From Entomobacter blattae (GTDB lineage: Bacteria; Pseudomonadota; Alphaproteobacteria; Acetobacterales; Acetobacteraceae), in assembly GCF_014672835.1 (NCBI RefSeq), contig NZ_CP060244.1, positions 785,001 to 849,000 on the forward strand: DNA of 64,000 bases. Direction: 5' to 3'. How positions within the stretch are numbered: position 1 is the first letter of the stretch; each line of letters begins with the position of its first letter. Below the pieces are notes generated by a model, which searched no databases, had not been told where the DNA came from, and worked only from the letters and a program-made list of their open reading frames with translations. The position numbers and the translations under genes were made by a program. Below are positions 26,862 to 37,057 of this stretch, piece after piece.

Positions 26862-28940
26862 TTAGGGAAGGGCCTCAAGAGGAACAGGATAGACAGCCTC
26901 GCCCGGGTCATGGCTGCCGCCAAGCTGAACCCATAAGTCGGGTTGGGATTGATAGGCCTGGTAAAGCCTAAGACGAGATTCTACCCGGTTAAGCACCGTG
27001 CGCTGGGCAATAGCTCCCATCGCTAGCCAATCTTGTTGGGAGATCGTCATAAGGTCGGGTTTGTAGGGCAGACCATCCAGATATTCTCCCAAAAGGTCAC
27101 CAATGCGTTCAGCATGGGCAATCTGGGAGGGGTCACGGGCGGCAGCTGCAAAAGCAGAGCGCAATTGGGTAAAGAAGGTTTGGGGTTCAGTACGTCCGGC
27201 AAGCCCCGTGGTCAGGATTGTTTGCAAGGCCTGAGCTAGATCAGAAAGCTGGTTGCGCGTGAGGAGAATACGCACCTGAATGCTTTGTTTGGCTGGGTCT
27301 GCTAGGTCACGATCAGTGGTAAAGCTTTGGATCACATCTGGGGCAGATGTGTGCTGGAGATCACCAAGATAGGCCAGCTTCATGGCCTGGGCGACTACAT
27401 CAATCTTTTTTTGGTCTTCCTGGGTCGTCGTCTTGGGGGCCAGACCCGCAAGCTTTTGCCCGGTTGTATCTGCAACCTGTTGGAGAAGCGAGGTGGAAAG
27501 GGTTTGAACGATTTTGTCAAACTCCTGGGGGGATCCATCCTTAACGGGGAAGTAAAGGGAACCTGCGGTACCAAATTTGGAAAGCTGCTGGTATTGGCGC
27601 GCAGCCTTACTATGATCGGCATTTTTTTGCCCCGCAGGGGTAAGAAGGTGAATAACAAAAAGGGCCACCCCCTTGGACTGTGCCAGCTGCCTTATGCCCT
27701 CAATATCCATTTTGGTCAGGCTGTGTGGGTCATCGGCCTCTCGTGCGCCGGCATCCGTAACCAGTACAATATAGCGCCCGGCAAAACTTGCCCAGTTTAC
27801 GTCATCTAAGGCTTTTTTTATGCCCGCTAAGGCATCTTCATCAAAAGAGGCGGATGAGGATGGTGCATCATGCACTGAGGCAATGGCGGTGTTGATAGAG
27901 TCAATCGGTTGGGAAAAATCTGGCAGGGCATAGGTTTTGGTTTCATATTCCAGCTTGGGGTTTTCCTTCAGGCTATCGCGGTAAGCGACGAGCCCAAAAC
28001 GAAAATTGTTGCTAACAACTGTGCCTTTTATAGAGTTGGCAATGTCTTTTACTGCCTGCCTTGTATGTTCAATATAAGGCTGCATGCTGATGGTCGTATC
28101 CATAACAAACACAAGGCCTGCCTTGAAATCTTTAATGGAGATTTTGGCAGGAGCTGGGGCAGGTGTATGGTCAGCTGGGGCAGAAATGACTGTAAGCAGC
28201 TTGAGGGATGGGCCATTTTCACGTTCAATCTGTTGGGCATCCAGTATGGGTAGCAGGTAGAAATTATGGGTAATGTCAATATAGGTTTCAGGTTCTAGGG
28301 CAATAACAGGGCCAGGAGTGTTCGCCAGTGCTCCTTTAAGAAGGGCTTCGGCTTTTTGACCGGGCTGGGGGTCGAGGATGAGTTTTTTTTCCTCTTCAGC
28401 CGTTTTAAGAAAAAGGACTCGCTGGCGGCCAGCAGGGTTGGTAAAGGCCCCGACAAGGCTATGTTTCCAGTCTATTGTTTTTTCCGCAGGGATCCAGCCC
28501 ACTCTCTCACCATGAGGAGAGGATCCCACCTGTACCCAACGGGTTTTACCATCCTGACTTGTTTGACGGTCATAGACGTAAAAAATACTAAAACCGGGAA
28601 TGGGGGTAGCTTGGGTAGGAGAAGCCTGGGGGGAGAGGATTGCTCCTGGGCGGGTGATAATGCGTTGGTAGAGGGTATGCTTGCCTGGCATGAGTAAAGG
28701 CGCTGTAGGCGCGGTGGCAGAAGTGGCCGGTTCAGCTGCCCATATTTTGGTAGCCTCTGTGAAAGGGCTTGCAGCGATAAAGGTCGCCATAACCGATATA
28801 TAGAGGTTCAGGCGTGGCCTGTCTGCCCTTTTTGATTTTGATAAGTTTGGAAGAACAAGGGTGCGTGATAGGGGCTTACCCCCCGAGGAGAGAGGGGTGA
28901 GGGCTGTCCTAGAAAACCAGATGAAGACAGAAAAACTCAT
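26862..28940 (-). CDS. von Willebrand factor A domain protein, secreted or membrane-anchored
   Basis: Encodes 692 aa from ATG 28940, whose ATGA overlaps the stop of the Sel1 gene. An N-terminal hydrophobic stretch (LNLYISVMATFIAASPF, near residue 50) could act as a late signal anchor. Residues 90-180 resemble a bacterial SH3-like domain (WVQVGSSPHGERVGWIP). The vWA domain follows, with MIDAS loop DTTISMQ in place of the usual DxSxS and a VTDAG strand (residues 270-480). The C-terminal 200 residues are helical (QSIQVRILLTRNQLSDLAQ). vWA domains bind protein partners through a metal; in this cluster it is probably a structural or sensing part on the periplasmic face. Confidence 0.8.
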   Translation of the reverse strand: MSFSVFIWFSRTALTPLSSGGKPLSRTLVLPNLSKSKRADRPRLNLYISVMATFIAASPFTEATKIWAAEPATSATAPTAPLLMPGKHTLYQRIITRPGAILSPQASPTQATPIPGFSIFYVYDRQTSQDGKTRWVQVGSSPHGERVGWIPAEKTIDWKHSLVGAFTNPAGRQRVLFLKTAEEEKKLILDPQPGQKAEALLKGALANTPGPVIALEPETYIDITHNFYLLPILDAQQIERENGPSLKLLTVISAPADHTPAPAPAKISIKDFKAGLVFVMDTTISMQPYIEHTRQAVKDIANSIKGTVVSNNFRFGLVAYRDSLKENPKLEYETKTYALPDFSQPIDSINTAIASVHDAPSSSASFDEDALAGIKKALDDVNWASFAGRYIVLVTDAGAREADDPHSLTKMDIEGIRQLAQSKGVALFVIHLLTPAGQKNADHSKAARQYQQLSKFGTAGSLYFPVKDGSPQEFDKIVQTLSTSLLQQVADTTGQKLAGLAPKTTTQEDQKKIDVVAQAMKLAYLGDLQHTSAPDVIQSFTTDRDLADPAKQSIQVRILLTRNQLSDLAQALQTILTTGLAGRTEPQTFFTQLRSAFAAAARDPSQIAHAERIGDLLGEYLDGLPYKPDLMTISQQDWLAMGAIAQRTVLNRVESRLRLYQAYQSQPDLWVQLGGSHDPGEAVYPVPLEALP

Positions 28941-29998
28941 GGCCAAAAATCCTTTAAAGCGAGCTGGGCACTGAGATTGCCTTTTTTATCTTCCTGTTCA
29001 AGGAATTCATGGAGCTTTGCACGCAGCTGAATAGCCTGATTGTCCCCTGCTTTCGCTGCATCACGATAATAGCGTGCCGATTCCCTAAAGTCAGGGGCAG
29101 GGATCGGTCCGCCCGGTTTGAAGCCTACTGGGTCGTACAATTTTGCCAGTTCCAGCATGGCAACCGAATCGCCTTTGTTGGCGGCAGTTTCCAGTAGAAG
29201 GAGTCCATCGTCTTTTTGCGTACCCTTCAGGCGTCTTATCCCTTCTTGGCCAATACTACTGGCATTGGGCGCACGGGCAATAACCTCTTTCACCGAGAGT
29301 TTGTCGAGCGTAACGGGTGGGGGAGCGGAGGAGGTGGCCGCAGGCTTGGCAACAGGCTTGGCAACAGGGGGCGTCAGTTGGGCAGTGGAAGGGGGGGGGG
29401 CCTCTTCATCTTCTGAGAGGAAAAAATACAGGCCCCCTCCGGCGATAAGCAGGATAAAAGCGACAAGAAAGCCAACCCCTAACCAGGAACGGGTGGGGGA
29501 GGAAGAAAGTTGGTGGCGTGTGGTAGGCTCCAATGGCTTTGAAGGAGGCTCAGGGGAAGAGGCAGGCTGCTCTGATGCAGCAGCTAAGGGCTCTTCAGGA
29601 AGTGGATCTTTGGGGGGTGTGAAGGGGTTGTCTGGGAGAGGATCTGCAACAGGAAGGGGAGAGGTTTTGGGGGAGTCTGTGTTGATAACAGTGCGCGCAG
29701 AGCTTCGCCGTGAAGGGATTTCTGGCCATATGAGCGTGGTAGTAAGATCCAGCTCTGGGATGCGTAATTGGTAGGGATTCCCCGCTTCTATCGTGAGGCT
29801 AATGGCATCGGCATCCAAAAGCAGAATCAGGTCGCGGCCATTGGGTGCAGGATGGATATCTACAGGGATACAAGCAGGTGTACCTGGGCTGGTGGGAAAC
29901 ACCACGGTCAGAGGCTGGCTAGCCTGGCCTGCAGCGTTGGGTATGGTAAGCCGTGCAATCCCTGGGCCTTCAGGGACAATTGTAAGTGCTGCATTCAT
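28937..29998 (-). CDS. Single-span membrane protein with Sel1-type repeats
   Basis: Encodes 353 aa, with ATGA overlap with srfC upstream and the vWA gene downstream. Residues 1-100 form a beta-rich cytoplasmic domain that I do not recognise. A proline-rich linker (100-165) leads to one membrane helix (WLGVGFLVAFILLIAGGGLYFF, about 170-192) and an acidic spacer. The periplasmic part has Sel1/TPR-like helical repeats (GLLLLETAANKGDSVAMLELAKLY and SARYYRDAAKAGDNQAIQLRAKL). Sel1 repeats bind other proteins. The topology would link the cytoplasmic SrfB/SrfC pair with periplasmic partners such as the vWA and FGE-like proteins; this is inference from order and topology. Confidence 0.75.
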   Translation of the reverse strand: MNAALTIVPEGPGIARLTIPNAAGQASQPLTVVFPTSPGTPACIPVDIHPAPNGRDLILLLDADAISLTIEAGNPYQLRIPELDLTTTLIWPEIPSRRSSARTVINTDSPKTSPLPVADPLPDNPFTPPKDPLPEEPLAAASEQPASSPEPPSKPLEPTTRHQLSSSPTRSWLGVGFLVAFILLIAGGGLYFFLSEDEEAPPPSTAQLTPPVAKPVAKPAATSSAPPPVTLDKLSVKEVIARAPNASSIGQEGIRRLKGTQKDDGLLLLETAANKGDSVAMLELAKLYDPVGFKPGGPIPAPDFRESARYYRDAAKAGDNQAIQLRAKLHEFLEQEDKKGNLSAQLALKDFWP

Positions 29999-32724
29999 TG
30001 GGCACAGTTTCCTATGGCATCAATAATCTGTTTTAAGGCGGTATTGGCGGCAGGGTCAACACCATTCATACCAACAGCACCGGCATTTTCGGCAAAACGT
30101 TCAACCAGGGCAGAAATCCAGTCCCTGATATATTGCTCATTATAGGGGGTTGGGGTTTCCTGAAGGGAGGGGAGGCCCGTGACAGGGGGCCGAGGAAGAA
30201 AAATGGGCTGAGGGGTTTTGCCCAAAGAATGGGGGCGTTCAGCCAGGGGAATAGTATGATAGCCTAGCCATGTTATAAAATTGCCAATTTCGATTTCAGC
30301 GATCAGGGCTTGAATTTCCCCCGAAAGGTTAAGGCTGTTTTGGTAACTGGCTTGTTTACGAAAAGAGTTGGCCAGGGTCTGTCGCAGATCAAGCCTGTTA
30401 GCCAGCGTTCCTAGTTCTGTGGTCAGGGTGCTGACCTGAGACGAAGGCACATGGTAAATGGCTTCAAGACCTTCTTCCTGGGCAAAACTGTCTATGAGGG
30501 TATTCCATTTGGTGACGACCATGTCGGCAAATTGGTCATGCCGGTCAGAGGGGTGAAAAGGTTGGGTTTGAGCATTATCCGGCTCAATGCTCTTTTCCTC
30601 CTCCTGAAGGTCGGGGTGGGGTGGGGCAGCATTGGGGAACATGTCAGAAAATATTTCACGCACATCGTTCATCCGCCCTATTGGGGTTGTATAGTCAGTC
30701 GGGTTGCTTTCCAGGAGCTGCCAGAGTTCCATCAGCTGCTCATGGGTGATTTGTAAACGGCGAAGAAAGGGGGGCAGCATTTGGGCGGTCACGCTGCTCA
30801 TTAAGGCGCGGGCCACGTTTTGGGCTTCTAGGCGGGCCTTTTGGATAGCCTCAGCAAGGTTTTCGCTACGGTAATATTGGTGAAGGTAACGGGTCATATC
30901 TGTGGATAGGGTGTGGAGCATACTGGCGAGCTGTTTTTCTTTTGTTGCCAAAAGCGCACTTTGGGCAAGCTGTTCTGCCAGATAGGAAATTCCGCCATCA
31001 TTGGCCTTAAGCACTTCATCCCAGGCGCGCTCGGGATGGCGAATGTAGGTTTTAACCGCAGTATTGGCAAGGTAAGCCTCATGGCGTTCTGCTACAAGCT
31101 TGCTGCCATGAGGGGTAAAGCCGTTTTCTCTGGGGCCATCAACTGTCGTTTCATAGGAAAATACCGCAGGAAAAGCTACGGCTGTGCTCCGCAGCCAGAA
31201 GGTGTTGTTAAAGGGCTGCTGGGGTTTCCACTCTTTGAGCCAGGGACTAGCTTTAAAAAAATCGACCAGGCTGGCGTGTAGGCGGGCTGTCCATCGGTTA
31301 GCCGAGGTGCTGGCCTCTCCCTTTTTTTCTTCAAATTCGCGATCAAATTTCGTCAACACGACAAACAGCGCATCGGTTTTATCTGTCCTGGCTTGCGGGG
31401 TGGCACCAGCCATATTATTGACCCAGTCATCGACCATGGCGGGAATGGAGGTCACATTTTGCACGGAGTCACTGACGCAAAGGATCATGGCGTTAATTTC
31501 GCGTGCACTTTGATACATGCTAAAGAGATAGGCAATTTTTCCACGCAGGAACAGGCGGCCCAAATTTGTGGGTTGGGCAAAAAAGGCCTCGATATCATAT
31601 ATGTTTTCGCGCGAGCGAGCGCCTGGAAAGTCCAGTAGGTCTGCTTCCTCAAGAAAGGGCCAGGGTTTTTCGGAGAGGGGAACAGTAATTTCACTGCCCA
31701 GTGCTGCAAGGATAGGGCGGTGAAGAGCAACCTTTTTCCCCTCTGTGGTGATCACGTCGAGTAGGTCAAGAGTGTCTGTTTTCTCAAGATTGTCTGTTTG
31801 ACCAAGTTGGTGCAGGGTCTCTACATGCAAAATGCTTTTTTCTCTGGGGGTTAGGGCTGCCACAGAACAAAACACTTGTTCACTTTTACCCAGCGAAAGC
31901 CGGGCCTCGAAAAGTTGGTGTGCAAGCGTTGTTAAAGGGGATAGTTGGCCCCAAAGGGGGGAGAGAACCCGTACGCTTTCAGCAAGGGAGAGGGTGGGAA
32001 GATGCTGTTTCAGAAGTGTCCAGTAGGTTTCATTCGTCCAAAGCAAATGGGGATTTCCCGCATAGGTAGACAGCACGAGGTCATGGAGGTCTTCAATGTC
32101 ATCCAGGTTGAAAAGACCCTGGCTAGGGTTTCCTGCTACAGGGGATTGAGGCAGGGGGCCAATGCGCCCGGTAATGCCTGCAACAGGAGCCCCCGTCACA
32201 GGGGATTGAAAGAGGGCTTCAACAGGGGTGTTGGTTGGTGAAGGCTTGGTTTTACTGAAATCCTCCAAATAGGCATTCATAAGGATTTTGGTTATATCGC
32301 CAAAGCTTAACAAGCGGAGAGGGACGCTGGCAGAAGGGTTAGGGCTGCTGGCAGCCTTGGTGGTAAAACGGGTCACTAGGGCAGTGGATTCATTGCCACC
32401 CGGGGGGTTCATTTCTGTTAAGAAGTCCAGATTCCTTTCTGGGTAATGGGCTGTAAGGGTTTTACCGTTTGGGCTGGCTAACCCTGTGACCAGATAGGAT
32501 TTCCCCGCCTGGGAAGCCCCAAAAACGGCTACAGAAGGAGGGTGCTGGGCAGAATGAGAAATTTTTCTGGCCATTCGTCGGTAACGGCGTAAGGCTGCTT
32601 GCGGGGTGGCAATATTGCCTTTGGCAGCTTTGGGGTTTTGCTCCAGCCATTCTATGGCCTTAGCGGCAGAGTGGGCGAATGTCTCTGCTTTTTGGAAAAA
32701 GGAAGGAAATTCAGGATGTGTCAT
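29995..32724 (-). CDS. srfC: SrfC-family dynamin-like GTPase (putative virulence factor)
   Basis: Encodes 909 aa. ATG 32724 is chosen because AGGAGC stands nine bases upstream and because it begins only ten bases after the srfB stop; a longer frame runs into srfB. The P-loop AVFGASQAGKSYLV (GxxxxGKS) lies near residue 65. Further G-protein-like marks are the DFPGARSRE segment (G3-like) and LTKFDREFE (G4-like, TKxD). Long helical regions follow, as in dynamin-type proteins. In Salmonella the srfA-srfB-srfC genes are a known operon annotated as putative virulence factors; the function remains unclear. It is downstream of srfB and overlaps the Sel1 gene (ATGA). Cytoplasmic; it may act on membranes together with SrfB. 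Confidence 0.85.
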   Translation of the reverse strand: MTHPEFPSFFQKAETFAHSAAKAIEWLEQNPKAAKGNIATPQAALRRYRRMARKISHSAQHPPSVAVFGASQAGKSYLVTGLASPNGKTLTAHYPERNLDFLTEMNPPGGNESTALVTRFTTKAASSPNPSASVPLRLLSFGDITKILMNAYLEDFSKTKPSPTNTPVEALFQSPVTGAPVAGITGRIGPLPQSPVAGNPSQGLFNLDDIEDLHDLVLSTYAGNPHLLWTNETYWTLLKQHLPTLSLAESVRVLSPLWGQLSPLTTLAHQLFEARLSLGKSEQVFCSVAALTPREKSILHVETLHQLGQTDNLEKTDTLDLLDVITTEGKKVALHRPILAALGSEITVPLSEKPWPFLEEADLLDFPGARSRENIYDIEAFFAQPTNLGRLFLRGKIAYLFSMYQSAREINAMILCVSDSVQNVTSIPAMVDDWVNNMAGATPQARTDKTDALFVVLTKFDREFEEKKGEASTSANRWTARLHASLVDFFKASPWLKEWKPQQPFNNTFWLRSTAVAFPAVFSYETTVDGPRENGFTPHGSKLVAERHEAYLANTAVKTYIRHPERAWDEVLKANDGGISYLAEQLAQSALLATKEKQLASMLHTLSTDMTRYLHQYYRSENLAEAIQKARLEAQNVARALMSSVTAQMLPPFLRRLQITHEQLMELWQLLESNPTDYTTPIGRMNDVREIFSDMFPNAAPPHPDLQEEEKSIEPDNAQTQPFHPSDRHDQFADMVVTKWNTLIDSFAQEEGLEAIYHVPSSQVSTLTTELGTLANRLDLRQTLANSFRKQASYQNSLNLSGEIQALIAEIEIGNFITWLGYHTIPLAERPHSLGKTPQPIFLPRPPVTGLPSLQETPTPYNEQYIRDWISALVERFAENAGAVGMNGVDPAANTALKQIIDAIGNCAQ

Positions 32725-32734
32725 GAATAGGCTC

Positions 32735-35700
32735 CTAAGCCAGGGTAAAACGGCCAGTATCCCGCCAGTAGCCATCTGACTCGGCCAGGGTTTGCAAGCG
32801 CAGGCGTACAATACGTAAATGCAGATGTTCGCCATGCCGGTCTAGCACTTCGGTGACCTGGAACTGTTCCCGATCGGAATAGTCTTTACGTTCTTCTTCA
32901 CGCTCGGGGTCTATATCACGGCGGGTAATTTTAATAGAAAGGGGAAGAGCAATGTGTTCAAACCCAGGAAAATTGCCAAATTCCAGCGTATAAAGAGGTT
33001 GGGCTGGCCAACGTTCAATATCAAGCTGCCGGTAGCCAATACGTGTCATATTTTCAAAATCTGGCACCACAAAGCTGGTTTCACCCCAGCTGGCAGAAGA
33101 CAGGCTTACAGTGGGATGAAGGGGAAAACCCTCTGCTGCAGGAGAGATTTGCTGGGGAGAGGCTTGGGGGATGGTCGGGTCTGAAGGGGGAGGAGATTGG
33201 GGTGGAGCATCAAGGTCAACATTTTTAAGCCACACATTACGCTCCCTCAGTTGGCCGTTTTTATCCAGCCGACCAATAAAGCGTGCGGTAGAACGCATGC
33301 GAAGGGCACGGGTTCGTAGTACGAAATTCTGTAATCGCCCTTCTGCCTGTAAACATAGTGAGGCTCCTACGGCTGCCGTGGTTTTAGGGTCATCAATACG
33401 GTTTCGGGCATCACGAAAGGCATAATGGGGGCCAACCCGGTAGTGATACATGCTGATAATACGGTGGGGGGGCACTGGCATGGCCGTCATGATCATATCA
33501 GCCACCCGGCGTAAGCGTGATGGCCTGCCGGAAATCAGGAGCACATCACAATCATAGGTCCAGACCACCTCGCAGAGATCAGCAATGACGGGGCCAAGAA
33601 TATGGGTGATGGAGGCCTCAACTTGGCGAACCGACGTGCTAATTGTGATATGGCGGATATCAAACCCTTCCGCCCCGGCAGCCTGAGCATGGCTTTGCAT
33701 GAAGGAAAGGGCCCGTTTGGTACTTTCCTGGTTGGTATTTATAATGTCTTGGAGAGTGAAAGGGGGGAGGTGCTCTGTTTTTCGATCTGTGAGCTGTTCA
33801 TAGTCGGAAAGAAGGGCAAGGGCGGTTGGCTCTAAGATGGTGGAGACGAAGAGCCGGCGCAGATGGCGTTCCTGTTCGGATTGTCCTCCCCAATCCTGGC
33901 CGAGAACGCGGTTTAGCAAGGCGTTAGGGTCCTCGACCCCGCATTTCTTAAGGGTTTGGCTGATTTCAGGCAAGACAATATGGGTGATGAGATGCTCCAT
34001 AATATCATCGCCTGCGGTTTTAAAACTTTCGCGGAATTCCTGATGGGGGTGAATAGCCTCTCCCGAGGGGAGGGTATAGGTGGTAATCATTAAATCGGTT
34101 GTCCCGCCCCCAATATCGATACTGGCCACACGGAGGCTGTAGGCAGAGGAAGGAACGGCCTGCTCTGCTTTTTCTGTGATCGGTGGAGAGGCAGGCAGTG
34201 GAGAGACAGACGGGGAAGAGGTCGAGTGGCCCTGATCAGAAGAATCCAAAGAAGATGCCCCCTGCGGAGAGGGCTCTAGAGTGGTGGCTTGCTCTGAAAG
34301 GGGAGCCTGCGATGGCCTGGCCTGAGGGGGAGTGGGTTGAGGCCTTATCGTGGGGGTGATACGGCCTTGCAGACGAAACATTTCATCAACATTACCACCC
34401 AAACGTTCGGTAATTTCGTTATGAAGCCATACAATTTGTGTGGCGGTGGCTTCATCAAGCTCTGTGCGCAGGCGTGGTTTTTCAGTGTTGGCATAGCCTT
34501 CCAGTTGCCAGCATAGGTCAATGGCTGCCTGGGCACGCTCGCGTAAGAGCTTTTGTTCAGCAACAGGCATACCCGGCGGCATGGTCAGCATAACGGTGCG
34601 CAGCCTGCGTTTTCGGGTTTTATCCCTGCGCTGCTCCCTGTTTTGAGGGGCATTAATCTGAAGGTGGACTTGTAGCAAGATCTCCAGAAGAAGAAATGTA
34701 AACAAGGTGCTACGTGAAAAGGTAGGCTGGGTCATAAACCCTTGCCCGGTGGCAAGTTCTGCTTGTGTTAACAAGCGACCAGAGGGGGTCATCATCGCCA
34801 TGAACGGGCCATTCACGGGGGGGTCTATAATGGTGTTAAAATCTGTACCATTGTTAAAACGCCAGTCCTGAAGGGATTCCCGTGTATCCCATAAATAGCG
34901 TTTGGGCGAGGAAAGCCCGGTCAACCCTTCATTACCGATCCGCGTTCCTGCCAATATGGTGGCTTCAAACCCTATTCTTACCGGACTGGGCCAGACAAAA
35001 GCCTTTTTTCGCCCCGAACGGCGGGAGAAGAGGACATTGCCAAAAAATGGGCGTGAAAACTCAACCCGGCTGGGAAAAGGCTTGTCATACTCAATCCAGG
35101 GGCGAGAAAGATCGCGGATCACAAGAGGGTAGCTATTGGAAAAATCTACCCCCTGACCTGGGTGTTCTTCAATGAGAATGCCACAGCTGCGGGAGTTGCC
35201 CAGGTCAAGCACCAGGTCTACATCTACGCTTTTTTGGGCGATTTTTCCTTGCCCACCATCCAGAAGGTGAATAATGGGAAGCTCTTTGCCCTGGCTTAAA
35301 AGAGTTAAAAAGGTGAGGTAAAGGGCATAATGCTCGCAGTAATGAGGCGTTTCAGAAAGGGGTGTTTTGGCGGTATTTTTTCCACGGTTTTCCAAAAGGA
35401 GTTGCTCAAGCCATTCTCCTACCCATCCTTCATTGAGGAACCAACTGGTTTCCTGGGCGGTAGCGGTAAAGGTGAATTGGTCCTGCCTTTGGCTGTCTTC
35501 TGGGGTGGGTGCATTATAGGGAACATCTTTGTCCAAAACCTCTTGCTGGAGCGAGGTATCAACCGCAATAACGCAGATCAGCTTATGGTCTGAAAGCCTG
35601 ACCAGCTTGCCTCTCACCCAATTGGCTGGGCCACGGCGTAGTTTGGTGGCGCCATTGTCTGTTTGGCCATCAATGGCAAAGAAAGGTAGGGGGAGCCATT

Positions 35701-35968
35701 GATCTTCCCACACCGTCAGCACCTGTTTTAAGCCCAGTTCGTAGATTTCCTCTTCTGGGGGGGCAAAGCTGCTTATGGTGTCGCGCAAGACCCCAGTGTC
35801 CTCATCTTCTTCTAGGGTATGCAGTGTATAGCGGGGAGTGCCATCGTCATAGGTGCCATCTTTTTTTTCCCAAAACCAGCAATGCTGTTTTCGAGCTGTA
35901 TCCATATCAAGCTCCACTGGCCAGAACTGGATTCCGCTTTCTGGGATCAGGGTTATGGTGCGTGGCAT
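32735..35968 (-). CDS. srfB: SrfB-family protein, actin/Hsp70-fold ATPase-like
   Basis: Encodes 1077 aa, near the usual SrfB length. The start has AGAGG upstream. The actin/Hsp70 ATP-binding signatures are in order: phosphate-1 DLGNSRSCGIL (near residue 252), phosphate-2 SIDIGGGTTDLMI (near 628) and adenosine motif LLISGRPSRLRRV (near 812). A long proline/serine-rich insertion (about 545-620) separates the two halves of the fold. The C-terminal 180 residues include a predicted beta-rich domain and the basic DRHGEHLHLRIVRLRL segment. It sits immediately upstream of srfC (ten bases). Cytoplasmic. A polymerising or chaperone-like ATPase is a reasonable guess from the fold. Confidence 0.87.
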   Translation of the reverse strand: MPRTITLIPESGIQFWPVELDMDTARKQHCWFWEKKDGTYDDGTPRYTLHTLEEDEDTGVLRDTISSFAPPEEEIYELGLKQVLTVWEDQWLPLPFFAIDGQTDNGATKLRRGPANWVRGKLVRLSDHKLICVIAVDTSLQQEVLDKDVPYNAPTPEDSQRQDQFTFTATAQETSWFLNEGWVGEWLEQLLLENRGKNTAKTPLSETPHYCEHYALYLTFLTLLSQGKELPIIHLLDGGQGKIAQKSVDVDLVLDLGNSRSCGILIEEHPGQGVDFSNSYPLVIRDLSRPWIEYDKPFPSRVEFSRPFFGNVLFSRRSGRKKAFVWPSPVRIGFEATILAGTRIGNEGLTGLSSPKRYLWDTRESLQDWRFNNGTDFNTIIDPPVNGPFMAMMTPSGRLLTQAELATGQGFMTQPTFSRSTLFTFLLLEILLQVHLQINAPQNREQRRDKTRKRRLRTVMLTMPPGMPVAEQKLLRERAQAAIDLCWQLEGYANTEKPRLRTELDEATATQIVWLHNEITERLGGNVDEMFRLQGRITPTIRPQPTPPQARPSQAPLSEQATTLEPSPQGASSLDSSDQGHSTSSPSVSPLPASPPITEKAEQAVPSSAYSLRVASIDIGGGTTDLMITTYTLPSGEAIHPHQEFRESFKTAGDDIMEHLITHIVLPEISQTLKKCGVEDPNALLNRVLGQDWGGQSEQERHLRRLFVSTILEPTALALLSDYEQLTDRKTEHLPPFTLQDIINTNQESTKRALSFMQSHAQAAGAEGFDIRHITISTSVRQVEASITHILGPVIADLCEVVWTYDCDVLLISGRPSRLRRVADMIMTAMPVPPHRIISMYHYRVGPHYAFRDARNRIDDPKTTAAVGASLCLQAEGRLQNFVLRTRALRMRSTARFIGRLDKNGQLRERNVWLKNVDLDAPPQSPPPSDPTIPQASPQQISPAAEGFPLHPTVSLSSASWGETSFVVPDFENMTRIGYRQLDIERWPAQPLYTLEFGNFPGFEHIALPLSIKITRRDIDPEREEERKDYSDREQFQVTEVLDRHGEHLHLRIVRLRLQTLAESDGYWRDTGRFTLA

Positions 35969-36149
35969 ATCGGGGCCTCTTATTTTAAATCGGGTCAGAA
36001 AATGAGAGAGAAGAAAAAATAGCTCAGTTTAAAGTTTCAGAAAAAATAATGGCCATAATATAGGGCTCGGATTCAAAAAAGTTAAAGAGAGTGGCAAGTT
36101 AAGGTAAGTATAGGGGTATAGTGAAATATAGAGGTATAGTAGCGTGTTC

Positions 36150-37037
36150 TTATCGTCTTCGGAAGATCCCTTGTGGGCGTTCGTTGCGGGAGTCGATATA
36201 AGTGCAACGAGCGGCTTGGTTATTGAGGCGCACGCAGGCATTACGGCCATGAAGCAGAGGGAAATCTCCTTCACAGGGGGAGGATTCCTCTATCATCATA
36301 GCTTGACCATTAAAATGAACATGAAGGCCCCCTCGGCATTGCCGTCCATCAGACATGGTTAGGGTTTGCCTGCCGTTGCCGCTGGCATCAAAACATAATG
36401 TCCATTGGGTAATAGGATAGGTCTTGCGAAAATCGCCATCAATTTCAAGAATGTTCATATGGGTTGAAAGTTGCCAACAGCCTTTGAGCATGGATGGATC
36501 ATGTTTGTTCCAGGTTTCTTCCGGTAAATCGCCCAATGGTTTTGAATGAGAAGGCGGCAAGGAGGTTGCTTGGGATTGTTTTGCGGGGGGTGGAGTTGGT
36601 ACGCTTTCTCTTTTAGTGGTTATTTTTGGCGGAATTGTGCCCTGCAAAGGTCTTAGCTCAGGCAGGGGGGAGAAGTCTGGGGGTGGGAGCGCATTTTCAG
36701 TCTCTTTTTTAAGGGGATTTAAGGGCTTTTGCAGGCTATCTGGTTTCCATGTTGGGAGAGCGCATTGTTGTTTATGGGCTTGGATTTGTTTGAGGAGGTT
36801 TTGTTTTTGTGCGTTGAGAGTGTTGAATTCTTGTTGATGTTTTTGGGCGTTTTGGAGGGTTGTAGCCTGGGGCCATTGGGCATAGCAAAGTTTCAAGGGG
36901 GTATGGATTGTCTGCCAGAGGAGGGCTGTGATCAGGCCGGCAGCGAGGCTTATGAGGGCTGTGGCCAGGGGGAATGGGGGAAGGAGGCTTGTGAGGCTGG
37001 AGCGTAGGTTGGGGCGTGGGTTGGGTTGTTGTGGCAT
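36150..37037 (-). CDS. Membrane-anchored coiled-coil protein, SrfA-like C-terminal domain (shortened paralogue)
   Basis: Encodes 295 aa from ATG 37037, 20 bases after the stop of its larger paralogue; a longer frame (to 37115) overlaps that gene. The first 102 residues are encoded by a perfect 310-bp duplicate of part of the upstream gene: PQQPNPRP, a membrane helix (ATALISLAAGLITALLW) and a coiled coil. Then come a proline-rich linker and a C-terminal domain shared with the paralogue: MLKGCWQLST, NGRQTLTM, six Cys and a final GIFRRR. It lacks the N-terminal domain of the paralogue. The ATG is the last codon of the repeat, so this gene was evidently made by partial duplication. No good ribosome site; translational coupling is likely. 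Confidence 0.75.
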   Translation of the reverse strand: MPQQPNPRPNLRSSLTSLLPPFPLATALISLAAGLITALLWQTIHTPLKLCYAQWPQATTLQNAQKHQQEFNTLNAQKQNLLKQIQAHKQQCALPTWKPDSLQKPLNPLKKETENALPPPDFSPLPELRPLQGTIPPKITTKRESVPTPPPAKQSQATSLPPSHSKPLGDLPEETWNKHDPSMLKGCWQLSTHMNILEIDGDFRKTYPITQWTLCFDASGNGRQTLTMSDGRQCRGGLHVHFNGQAMMIEESSPCEGDFPLLHGRNACVRLNNQAARCTYIDSRNERPQGIFRRR

Positions 37038-37038
37038 A
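36729..37038. repeat. 310-bp perfect direct repeat, copy A
   Basis: Identical base for base to 37619-37928 (offset 890). It encodes the membrane helix and coiled coil of the shortened SrfA-like gene and ends one base beyond its ATG. The flanking sequences differ in both directions, and the C-terminal domains outside the repeat are strongly diverged. Confidence 0.95.
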
Positions 37039-37057
37039 CGGGGTTTTGAATAGGTTA

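Noticed and set aside
23163..35593. Long plus-strand frames opposite the Srf cluster
   Set aside because: They are antisense shadows of GC-richer minus-strand genes with clear motifs and lack start sites.
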